From: Prostheceraeus crozeri
Taxonomy: Eukaryota > Platyhelminthes > Polycladida > Euryleptidae
Direction of reading: 5' to 3'
Length of the DNA: 64,000 bases
Assembly (NCBI GenBank): GCA_907163375.1
Contig: CAJQUW010001859.1
Coordinates: 62,001 to 126,000, forward strand
The position numbers were made by a program, and so were the translations under genes. How positions within the stretch are numbered: position 1 is the stretch's first letter; every line of letters begins with the position of its first letter. Of this stretch, positions 54,812 to 64,000 are shown in pieces. The notes beneath the pieces were generated by a model that was not told the origin of the DNA, searched no databases, and was given only the letters and a program-made list of their open reading frames with translations.

Positions 54812-56587
54812 AACATCCACGACAAGCCGTGGATTTCTCCATTATTAAGGTCTCTAATTACTAAACGATGGGAAGCTTTTAGGGCTGGAAACTTTGCAGA
54901 CTACAATGCGCTTAAATCAAAATGCATCAACCTCATAACGAAAGCGAAGAAAGACTGGTATGAACAAATCAAAACTCGTGATCGAAACATTTGGTCAACG
55001 GTGAGAGAAATATCAGGAAAAACAAGCAAGAATCCCATCAATGCTCTTCTCAGTGACTATTCTGACTCAACAGCTGCAAAAGCTGCAAATGCCATCAACA
55101 AGTACTTTGCTCATGTTTTTCAAGATCGTGATCAGTTGAACTTCTCAGAAATTGAAGATGACCAATGGTGTCCTCTTTCTAGTGTTGAGGAAACTTTCAA
55201 TTTTTTGGATAGTTTGTCATTGTCAAAATCCACCGGCTCTGACGGAATTTTGAACAAATTCTACAAGATTGCTGCTCCATATATTGCTCAGCCTTTGTGT
55301 AACATCATCAATACATCTATAATCGATAGGAAAGTTCCACTGATTTTCAAACATTGCGTCGTTTCCCCCATTCCTAAAGTGTCATCTCCGAGAATCGATC
55401 AACTCCGTCCTATAACTTTGCCAAGTGTTCCAAGTAAATTTCTGGAAAGGCACATTTTGAACTCATTAAAGACTCTCATGATTTCAAATTTTCCACGTTC
55501 GCAGTTTGCTTACAAACCAAAGTCAAGTACAACGTCAGCTTTGATAACTCTGTATGATCATTTGACGAGCCTTCTTGATTCAAAGAGCGTTTCATCCTGC
55601 TTGATTATAAGCTATGACTTTACCAAAGCATTTGATTGTATTTCCCATGGTATCTTACTTCAGAAGCTATTAAGTCTAAAACTACCAACTGGCTTCATCA
55701 AATGGCTTGCGAGCTATCTTGATAATCGATATCAATGTGTGAGGATGCTTGGTACTTTTAGCGATGTCCTACCTGTGACAAGTGGTGTGCCACAAGGGTC
55801 ACTCCTCGGACCATATCTCTTCGTATTGTATTGTCACGATCTGCGTCCAAAACGTTTTAGCACATTCATGATGCAGTATGCGGACGACATCAGTGAAGTT
55901 ATACCCTTTGAACAACTGCGCTCAAGTGATGTTTCAAGTGCCTTTCAAATCGAATTTGATAATATAAGTCAATGGTCACATATGAACAAACTGCACATCA
56001 ACCAACTGAAGACTCGTGCAATATTATTTCACAAAAAAGGTGCGAATCTAGACCTCAAATTGCCTGTCGACATCGAATCAAACTTGAACCTTCTGGGCGT
56101 TACATGGACAGCTAATTTATCATGGGTTGACCATTTTGCAAAACAGGCATCACGTTGCTCAAGTCGTCTCTATCTACTACGCTTGTTAAAGCCGATACTA
56201 TCCCACAATGAATTATGGAAAGTTTATGAGTCGATCATCGAGAGTTTGCTGCTTTACTGTGCCCCGCTTTTCGGCAATTTAAACTCTAGATGCTCTAACA
56301 TCGCCGACAGAATTTTTAAAAGAGCAAGACGCATCATTTGCTCTAAAGCATGCAATTGCCGCTACCGTCAATTAAATCACTTCTTCTTCAAATGTAATTC
56401 CTCTATCAAAAAGCTTCTTACATCAGCGAATTCACCAGACCACCCTCTATTCGATATAGTCCCAAGAATCCGTGGAAATCGAACAATATTCCCTTTCTCA
56501 TATACAAGCCGACGACAAAATTGTTTCACAATTATTTCCTCCATCTTATATAATGATATAAATGGACAGCATGCGTGTATCTTGTGA
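54812..56587 (+). CDS. CR1/L2-type LINE ORF2, 5'-truncated, reverse transcriptase intact in frame
   Basis: Open from 54812 to a TGA at 56585. It begins KPWISPLLRSLITKRWEAFR, aligning with KPWLTPLLKKLIDDKWLAYR of the LINE at 10.6 kb, so the endonuclease has been lost. Then KSTGSDGILNKFYKIAAPYI, SPIPKVSSPRIDQLRPITL, the fingers block SSTTSALITLYD, ISYDFTKAFD, SGVPQGSLLGPYLFVLYCHD and the active site QYADDISEV (55877). The C-terminal part has RARRIICSKACNCRYRQLN and a DIVPRIRGNR segment like the DNRVPAILPR region of its relative. No stop inside this stretch. The sequence before 54812 may still be LINE in another frame back to the (GA)n border. Confidence 0.85.
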   Translation, partial: NIHDKPWISPLLRSLITKRWEAFRAGNFADYNALKSKCINLITKAKKDWYEQIKTRDRNIWSTVREISGKTSKNPINALLSDYSDSTAAKAANAINKYFAHVFQDRDQLNFSEIEDDQWCPLSSVEETFNFLDSLSLSKSTGSDGILNKFYKIAAPYIAQPLCNIINTSIIDRKVPLIFKHCVVSPIPKVSSPRIDQLRPITLPSVPSKFLERHILNSLKTLMISNFPRSQFAYKPKSSTTSALITLYDHLTSLLDSKSVSSCLIISYDFTKAFDCISHGILLQKLLSLKLPTGFIKWLASYLDNRYQCVRMLGTFSDVLPVTSGVPQGSLLGPYLFVLYCHDLRPKRFSTFMMQYADDISEVIPFEQLRSSDVSSAFQIEFDNISQWSHMNKLHINQLKTRAILFHKKGANLDLKLPVDIESNLNLLGVTWTANLSWVDHFAKQASRCSSRLYLLRLLKPILSHNELWKVYESIIESLLLYCAPLFGNLNSRCSNIADRIFKRARRIICSKACNCRYRQLNHFFFKCNSSIKKLLTSANSPDHPLFDIVPRIRGNRTIFPFSYTSRRQNCFTIISSILYNDINGQHACIL

Positions 56588-56715
56588 TCAAAGTACTTTA
56601 TTCACTTTACTTGACTTACCTTCTACGTTTACCTGTCATCACCACTTTGTGATCAATGTGCTTGGTTTTGATTCCTATTTTTCCAAATATAAGGTTATTA
56701 TTATTATTATTATAG
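56588..56715 (+). other. 3' UTR and (TTA)n tail of the LINE
   Basis: Short 3' UTR and a run of TTA units at 56695-56714, the same trinucleotide tail class and strand as the LINE at 9.4-13.3 kb. Confidence 0.7.
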
Positions 56716-58480
56716 GCTCAGGTATCATCAGATATCAGCAACAGAAATCATCGCAAATTGATCATCGATGTTGTAAAAGGAATATACGAATTAGAAAATC
56801 AAGACGTCGACGATTGAAGTTGCAGAAATCTGTCTGAGATTTGAGAGCGTTGAGGAATAATACTGTGTAAAACATGTTTGTCATCATTTGCAGCGTTTTT
56901 GCGGAGTTGTATCGTCTATTCCCTAGATCAGGGAAAAGACCACAGGAGCAATGATCTCGTTTGCCAAAGCCGCATATCAATCTATGGCATCGTTTCTGAG
57001 ATTTCTCAAGATGTTCACTAAGGTATGCCGGAAGCTGCAGAAAGGAAGCAGATGCATATTATGATAGCGAGCGCATCGTCCCATAGTACACACAAGTCAA
57101 TTTCTTAGGAGTGAGCAGTGGCTTGAGCAATCGCAAGGCGTAAAGACGTCGAGGGGCAGTCCGTAGCAAGTGATTGATATGCTCATTCCAGGTAAGTCGC
57201 TTACTTAGAACAACACCCAAAAACCTTATTTCTTCTACATCAGCGACACCTTCCAGCTGCAAGTCGACACAATTCGTTGATTTTTTAAAACAAATGGATT
57301 TGCACTTCGCAGAGTTTATCTTGAGCATATTATCTTGAGACCACTTCAAGATATTCGAATAATCTTCTTTAATATGTCCATTATCAGAATCTTTGTAGAT
57401 AGGCACACTCAGTGTAATGTCATCAATATATTGAATCAGTTGAGTATCATTGTGAAGCGCTTTCAGAGAACCGACAATAAGACAAAACAGAATCGGCCCA
57501 AGTACAGAGCCTTGTGTGACACCGCATTTAACTTGGGTTGTCGAACTGAGAGTGCATCCAATACGGGTTGCTTGTAACCTGTTCTTCAGGTAATCCTTAA
57601 TTCATTTGATGAAGTCGATCGGGAAATTGGCTTCTACGAGTCTTCGGATGACAAGTTCATGGGAAACCATATCAAATGCTCTGGAATAGTCATAAGCAAT
57701 AATCTTTACACCACACACAGATTGAGATTCTAGATGGAGGAAAGCATGATGTAACAAACGTATCACAGCGCATGTAGTTGAGCTAGATGGTCTGCTTCCG
57801 AATTGACTGTCACCAATATTATCCAAAAATAAATGATACACTGACTCAAGCACACATTTTTCGAGGATCTTGGACGGAGTCGATAATAATGATATCGGTC
57901 TTAGTTTATCAACAGACCCTGGGCTCGATTTAGGTATTGGACAGATATGTAGCATTTTCCATCTATTGGGAAAGCGACTTTCGGATATTGAAAGATTGAA
58001 GAGATGGGCAATAGGACTAGCAAGATATTCGGCAGCTTCTTTGTAAATTACAAGCGGTGTCCCATCACTACCCATTGACTTCCTTGTGTTGATTGTACGT
58101 AGTTTTGACTTCACTTGATTAGTTGTAATATCAATGTTCCAAGAGTCAACGGCATTTGAACGTGATATTTCGCATTCAGAACCGGTATCTATGTCTCTTT
58201 CCTGATCATTGAAATTCAAGGTGAAATGTCGATTTATGTGGTTAACAGCAGTCGTAATACTGTCGAAATTGTTGACTAGAGAGAATGTATAGTCCGTTGA
58301 TTTTGTACCGATGTGTGAATTTGCCACTTTCCATAATTGTCTTGTATTTTCGCTTGCTCTCGATGACCATGCACGTTTAGCAGACGTAATCGCCAATTTC
58401 GTTTTTTCTTTCCAGTAATGATACATAGCATAGTCTTTGGCTCTGTATGAATCCCATCGCTGTTGAATACAAAACTTCTG
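56716..58480 (-). mobile_element. CR1/L2-type LINE, 5'-truncated, tail to tail with the previous LINE
   Basis: Only the reverse transcriptase and C-terminal part remain. The C-terminus (56762-56980) and the main domain (57059-58426) are in line on the minus strand. Homology starts near 58480 with QQRWDSYRAKDYAMYHYWKE, aligning with KRWEAFRAGNFADYNALK of its neighbour. Its 3' end meets the (TTA)n tail of the plus-strand LINE, and I see no separate (ATT)n tail on its own strand. Confidence 0.8.
56762..58480 (-). pseudogene. reverse transcriptase of the minus-strand LINE, broken
   Basis: In order: TRKSMGSDGTPLVIYKEA, ICPIPKSSPGSVDKLRPISL, SQFGSRPSSSTTCAVIRLLH, IIAYDYSRAFDMVSHEL, then a stop at 57602-57604 where relatives have Trp in FIKW, then IKDYLKNRLQATRIG, CGVTQGSVLGPILF, IQYIDDITL, FLGVVLSKRLTWNEHINHLL, RRLYALRLLKPLL, a further stop just after TMRSLS near 57060, and LICGFGKRDHCSCG..PDLGNRR. 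The active site is YIDD instead of the usual YADD. With two stops and a changed active site this copy is dead. Confidence 0.8.
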
Positions 58481-61129
58481 TTAGGATTCTCACAACTCTC
58501 CTGAACTGTTCAGAAATAAAGACCTAAAAATTATATTACTGCGTTTGCTTTGATTTTCACCTTTTCTCATTGTCATGCAATTATGAAATTTTCTATCTTC
58601 CTTTGTTATTCTATTGTGCTCGTTACTGCATTACCAAGACATATTGCCGGTCTGAAATTTTCTCTGTCATCTTTCCGCAGCACAGAGTTAGATTGTTTAA
58701 GCGTGTCAGTTTGCTAGAAGTTCAAGCTAATTCAAAAACGATGGCCCATGCAGGAACTTGGTAAGTAAGCAAAAAGAAATTCCTAATGCCTTACAGAGTT
58801 GGACAGGAAATAGTCGTTCACTTGCGGATTGCTGTAAATTCCTTCAAAACGCTCCGATCGCCACGAATTCAAGAAGTCATTCATGCGTTTGTTTATTTCT
58901 CGCTAAGCTCTCGCTGCTTCTTTTTAGCGGAATACGGCAGAGGCTGAATTGCACAATGCAGCAATGTGAGGTATTTACCAGATTAACTGACAATTTGTGA
59001 ACTCCTAGAAATGACATGTTAAACGGATTGATCTATACACTTAAAGGATGCGAAAATGTACTAGCACAACAACGCACAAGGCAAAGTAAGAAAGGAAAGT
59101 CAAATGAATGATATGAAGAAATACATTATACATCAAACAATGGAATAATAATGAAAAAATATGTACAAAACATCGAAAAAAGAACCCCCATGAAGATTCA
59201 AATTAACAAAATAGTAGTAAGTAATTGAAAGTAAACAATGAATAAAGATGAAATTCAAAAATTAACAGAATAAGAAGCAATAAAATATGACATGACAAGT
59301 AAAGAGCAATGCTAACAAGAAAATCATAAAATGGCTGGAAACAGTCAAGTGAAGATACTTATCAAGAAAATAAATGATTAAAAATACAAAAGTGCATTAA
59401 AAAAGAGGAAGCAACAATGTTTTACACCACTGACAATCAGAAAGAAACTCTTTTCGCATGCACTGTACTGGTGAGGTATGGCGAACACAATCCACCTCTG
59501 ATATGTGATTTCAAAAGCATTGCGACACGACTTTACAATTTCAAAGTTCGCTTTGGCTTGGGCATTGCGACAATACAAATCGTGGAGAGTGACCCCTGAG
59601 GAGGGTGGTGCCGTTTATCTCGGGCGTGATCGTCCTGTCAAACACCATTTTGAAGGAATTCGTCGATCCGTTTTCAAAGAGGGTGCTCCGTCTGCCTCCA
59701 CATAGCCTGCTCCGCAGGTGGAATTGTAAAAATATATGATATTGCTGCGTTGAGATAGATGCTTTCATTTTTTGCAATCATTTATAAGCATTAAGGTCTG
59801 TTAGGGATGAAGGAATGCATGTGCGGTACGTATAAGAAAGACAAAAGCACATTAACACTAAGCAGCATTTGTAAGTCATTTTAGTCAAATGTTTATTAAA
59901 TGTAAGGTACTCCTGGATGCCCTACTGGCATTACATATGTTGCTTTGTGAAGCATTTTTTCTACAGATGAAACTTCTTTGTGGTAGGCCCTTAATCTGAG
60001 ATACTTCATACATTTGATAAAAGATCAAACAAAAATGTTGGGTTAACCGAATGTTGTGTTCGACAAAGGATCTCCAGCAAACTTAAAAGCAGATGTTGAT
60101 ATGGGTCTTCATATTTTCTGTTGTGCAGATCCTATGATCACCTACATGGTTTGGTTAAAGAACACAATCATTCGGTCGAATGAGTGCAGGAGCACATAGT
60201 GCGAATCTCTACTATTTGGATCATCCATTAAAATTATCAAGAATTATATCTCATGATATGATTATTGATGTAAGGTCGAAATACAATACATAATATAAAT
60301 ATAAGAAAATAATTAATTCAAATCATGGCTTCATCTCTTGAATTACTATCTTCTTATTCAAATAAATGAATTGTTCATGTGGTTCTCCTCTCAATCTGCT
60401 GTCTATATAGATAATAGTATGAGACAGCCACTAGTTTAGCTTTGATAAATTGCGTTGTTTCTATTTTTATGCATCAACAGGATACTTTTAGAACATCAAT
60501 CATAGAAGGCAATTCTCTATTTCCAAGAGGCGGAAATACCAATATTTCATCGAAAGCAGTGTCAATTCAAGTCTAAATTCCGACGAATTATAACACAACT
60601 TCAGGCGTACACATATGGTAAGTTGGGATCGTGAGAAGTCAACTGTTGGGAGTGATGTTTGTATTGGATGAATCTGTCAATGAGGAACAGTGAGTCAAAA
60701 TCAGCAACTGCAAACCAGGTTGCCATGAATAGCAGTGATTTGCGAAACTTAATCCTCACATGAAGTGCAAATTATCGCAAGAAATACGTGTAACCTAAAA
60801 TCTTTCTTTAAATAGTCCTTCAACCAATCATTTTTCTCAATTATTCATGTGTATAAGATCTCTATATATTTCAAATTTTCAAATTTTTGAATCATATTCA
60901 ACAACTGCATGAATATCTCAATTATCTGCCTTTATGAAGTCTCTACTATGTATGTGAATATCAAGTTAAAGATACAACATATACGGTCACACGGTTTCAC
61001 GTGCTCAAACACTTTCAATGCATTATTCAAGACTGCATAGTCGACGGAACCCACTGAATATTGATGATTTCCACAATTCTCCTTGATTCACAAACGAAAT
61101 CCTTCGGTCTACTTCAGCTGCAAAGAAGA
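58481..61129. other. no gene recognised
   Basis: 2.6 kb of AT-rich DNA. A plus-strand frame near 59505-59705 contains GGAVYLGRDRPVKHHFEGIR, which looks protein-like but matches nothing I know. Confidence 0.4.
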
Positions 61130-61900
61130 CATCGGTGAAATAATGATGAGAAGTGGGATATCTTAAGGTGCCGCGTTATCACCATGACTCTTCTGCCTAG
61201 CAATAAGTGAAATCCACTGAAAGGTCGAGGAAGAATATGTTCTGGCAAATGGCAACAAGATCAATCATCTCTTATGGATGATATGAAATTGTATTGCAAG
61301 AAAGAAGCAGAAACTGACAGTCTCATCTGTACGATAAAGATATTAAGTGATGCAAGGATGAAATTCGGATTTAGAATATGTGCAAGATAAATAGAGGTAA
61401 AAAATGAATAATAAATGAGTCAAAAATGCTCAAGGCCTGCACATCAAGGAAGGAGTCATCCATAATGTGAACAGAGGTGAATATAAGTACTTAGGATACT
61501 GAGGAATCAACCAAAGCCAAAAAAGATTACAAGAGCTTACTGAAAAAATCTTGAAATCAATTCCATGCAAAGTACAAGTTTTATGCTATTGCCATGTATA
61601 TAATCCCTGCGATAAACTACCTGGAAGCATCAAGAGGTGGACTTAATCAGAGTTTAATCAAAATGATTATGGGAGAGATTAATCAAAAAGCAAAGATTAT
61701 GATTAATTTGTGCAAATGTTTGCCTCCAAGACCTGATATTGACCACCTATTCTTAGACCTCCCACGAGGATAAGGAGGTAGGGGATTGAAGAATATCCGC
61801 GACGTACCCGAGGGGGAAGAGAAGAGTTTCAACCACTATATCTGGAATAGTAGTGATGATCTCCTGTTGGCGATGGTGTAAGCAGTTGATTAGTGCACAC
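61130..61900 (+). pseudogene. strongly decayed LINE reverse transcriptase (MDD-type active site)
   Basis: Scattered over three plus-strand frames: RSGIS, GAALSP, LFCLAISEIH (61160-61215, the QG..LSPLLF region), ANGNKINHLL then SLMDDMKLYCKKEAETDSLI and CTIKILSDARMKFGF (61245-61390), EYKYLGY near 61490, PAINYLEASRG near 61620, and GGRGLKNIRD near 61775. The order LSPLLFCLAI, HLLFMDDLKL, DSL..T, YKYLG, GGRGL is that of a LINE lineage with an FMDD active site, which I associate with the R2/NeSL/R4 side of the tree. Many stops and shifts make it one of the oldest readable relics here. No ends found. Confidence 0.6.
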
Positions 61901-62510
61901 GGAAACCGGGTAAGATTTCAGAAATGTAAAACAGTGGAGATAAAGAAGAGACATGAGAAACATTCTCCATACCGAACCGAAAGCCGAAAGTGGTTGATCG
62001 CATCCCAGAAAGGCCGAGAGCGTGAGATTGAACATTGAAGCAGAAGATAACATACGTCGTACAAAAGAGGGGAAAAGATCACGAAGTATCAAGACATGAA
62101 AGTAGAAATATATAGTAGCTGTGAAATACAGACATTTGTGTCGTGTGCCAATGCTGAGCATCAAGGTTGAGGACATGCTTTCTTTAAATGTTTGAATATG
62201 CTTAATTTCTTCGTTTTTATCATAGTTGAGTCTCAAAACGAAAACCAAATTCACGTCATATCAGCATCATATTTGTATGATAGAACCATGATAATGATAA
62301 CTTTTGTGAGTTCGACGCTTGTGTTCATAAATGCATGTTCTAAGGACAATAATGTTATAGAAGTTCCTTCCACTTCCTCAGTTTCATTTCATCTTTCCAC
62401 TTCATTTACAACTCACTACTTTTCACAGAATTTGACAATCGTGCATAGGCCTACTATCTCCATTCGAGTACAAAGTATTAAATTATACACTCCGTACACA
62501 ATCCCTCGAC
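61901..62510. other. no gene recognised
   Basis: AT-rich DNA between the decayed LINE and a hAT-like element. A 139-codon open frame at 62192-62611 runs into the transposon end and has no motif. Confidence 0.4.
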
Positions 62511-63401
62511 CAGTGGTTCTCAACCTTGTAATGTCTCAGTACCACTTGAGATCTTACACGTTCGCCGCGTACCACTTAGTCTCAGAGAAATTCTTTTTAC
62601 GAGCATGTTAGGAAAGATATGATTCTTTTCTATTTCAAAGAAATTCGCTTTTATTCATTTTCTGTAATGAGATATCCTAAACGGGGTGGTGCAGATGATG
62701 CATTGATTCAATCGATGCAGTGGAAAATTTGATTTTACAAGGCAAATTCACGGAATTTGAAAATCTACGTTTCGAGAAATCGATCTCTGATGATCACGTA
62801 GATATCTACATGAATGCTGTTTCACGATACAGGGACAACTAAGATATCTGTATATCTTAGTAGTCCCTGCACCATACTGTGTCAAATATCTACGATCAAA
62901 TGCAGGTTGTGTACATGTATATAGTTTTTAAGAAACGTAGCCTATATTGTGAATACTTTCGGCTTGCCAAAGTTGAAAGTAAATTTCTATGTAATAAGCA
63001 TTTTTCAAAATATGGGTACGTGATTTTGGCTTGCTGAGCTTCAAGCAAAATCCAAAATGTGTAGTTTTGTTTTGTCGATTTCTACCCGTCGGTCGCTTAG
63101 TCATTGCATCGCCTGTCGCATTGATGTCTAAACAACCCAATACAAAGTTTGACGTGACAAGAGCTGTGAAATCTATGCACAAGACAAATCTTCGTCCTTC
63201 GAGTCTATGAAAAGTGAAAAATTGCATCGAATTTTGTCGTCGATCTAATTTTCTTAAGCTGAGCAACACTTTTTTGATAGATTTGGTTTGTAATATGAAT
63301 AGGTTAAATGATCATCATGATACATACGTATAGCCTACTTCGGACAGGTTCTCGCGTACCGTCTGATGAGCCCTCACGTACCACAGGTTGGGGAAACTCT
63401 G
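62511..63401. mobile_element. hAT-like non-autonomous element
   Basis: The left end is CAGTGGTTCTCAACCT followed by GTACCAC words. The inverted right end reads CAGAGTTTCCCCAACCTGTG followed by GTACG. CAGTGGTTCTCAACCT is a familiar hAT terminus in animals. Flanking octamers CCCTCGAC (62503-62510) and CCCTAGAG (63402-63409) match at 6 of 8 positions, as expected for an old 8-bp duplication. The 891-bp interior encodes nothing recognisable. Confidence 0.65.
62830..62869. repeat. hairpin inside the hAT-like element
   Basis: Arm CAGGGACAACTAAGATAT, loop CTGT, inverted arm matching 17 of 18 bases. Confidence 0.85.
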
Positions 63402-63409
63402 CCCTAGAG

Positions 63410-64000
63410 TCATGAGATAGCAAGACATTATTATCTATAGCATTTTTCTTATAGATGTGCAAAATAGATATTTGCTGTCACAGTTAGCAATTTCATTTGC
63501 AACCGTTGCCATATCTATTCAATTGTTATGCTAACCTCTGTCACATAAAGGAAATTAAAATTTAATTAAATACAAAGAAAATTTTGCATGTCCAAATATT
63601 TTCTTTTTACAAAATATAAACATTAATTTCTTTTCGTTGCTAAGTGTTATTCTCTTGTTCTACGCTGAGATCAATATTAACATTTGACTTAGAATTCAAG
63701 GGAGTCAACACAATCTAAGAATATCAAGCCACTCCTCAAGAAACTGATACAATAGATTTTGATAAAAGCTTAGAAGCGTTTCGTCAAACAAAAGACACCA
63801 CACCGACGATGAAATTACATTTCCCTCTTACCCAAGTAAAGCAGCATCTGAAATTAGAGCGAGTAAATGGTCTAAAACAGGCTTGTCAAATGCCTTTGAT
63901 GTGAGCTAGTAAATTGAATATAAGCAATTAAGGCAAGTTTCCAGTTTTTCATTTGAGAGGACACGGTGCATTAAGTTGCCTAAAATTTTCAGATGATGCA
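63410..64000. other. no gene recognised
   Basis: AT-rich DNA to the end of the window without coding or repeat signal. Confidence 0.5.

Noticed and set aside
54812-58480. The inverted LINE pair as a long hairpin
   Set aside because: The two copies belong to the same group but their proteins differ too much (different motif residues, YADD against YIDD) for the DNA arms to pair.

Overview
The window is AT-rich animal DNA crowded with transposable elements. It shows no operon structure, CRISPR array or bacterial signal. The element mix (a Polinton, several LINE lineages, Penelope-like elements, hAT-like and Harbinger-like DNA transposons, a tRNA-derived SINE), introns ending in pyrimidine-rich AG acceptors, and one exon of the conserved DUF2237 family point to an aquatic invertebrate. 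Recurring words such as TAGGCCT and ACATGTA remind me of echinoderm intergenic DNA, but that is a weak clue.

Left part (1-9.1 kb): the right-hand portion of a Polinton (Maverick/adintovirus-like) element, cut by the window edge. A plus-strand capsid block holds the tail of one penton-like gene, a second penton-like gene with a collagen-like insert, a basic PX-like protein, the double-jelly-roll major capsid protein and an adenain-like protease. It faces a minus-strand block of a UBA/RING region, a TBP-like region (TATA-box-binding-protein fold) and a protein-primed family-B DNA polymerase with an N-terminal zinc finger. A TATA box lies just upstream of the polymerase. The element is a fossil with roughly eight to ten breaks in the visible part. 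Integrase and packaging ATPase are not in view. The TBP-like gene beside a UBA/RING gene is the most unusual content of the window.

9.2-13.3 kb: a nearly complete two-ORF LINE of the CR1/L2 type, with one frameshift, one stop and an (ATT)n tail. 13.3-34.5 kb: mostly intergenic or intronic host DNA. It holds the last exon of a DUF2237 gene (16987-17217, minus), an unrecognised terminal exon (16265-16391, minus), a possible exon at 28.4-28.7 kb and several decayed Penelope GIY-YIG endonuclease tails.

34.5-41.2 kb: a nest of elements that can be read base by base. A Penelope-like element was split by a 3.77-kb hAT-like element (8-bp target duplication) and, inside its GIY-YIG domain, by a 1.83-kb Harbinger-like element (TAA duplication). 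The hAT-like element carries a tRNA-derived SINE with its own 8-bp duplication, a foldback and a 5'-truncated LINE. Removing each insertion together with one target copy restores the Penelope reading frame at both joints.

41.2-64 kb: a long foldback at 43.7 kb, an RTE-like LINE relic (46.5-47.5 kb, minus), a LINE with a 1,133-codon open frame just after a (GA)n tract (49.5-52.9 kb), a 640-bp (GA)n tract, two truncated CR1/L2-type LINEs tail to tail (54.8-58.5 kb), a strongly decayed MDD-type LINE (61.1-61.9 kb) and a short hAT-like element (62.5-63.4 kb). No complete host gene is visible.
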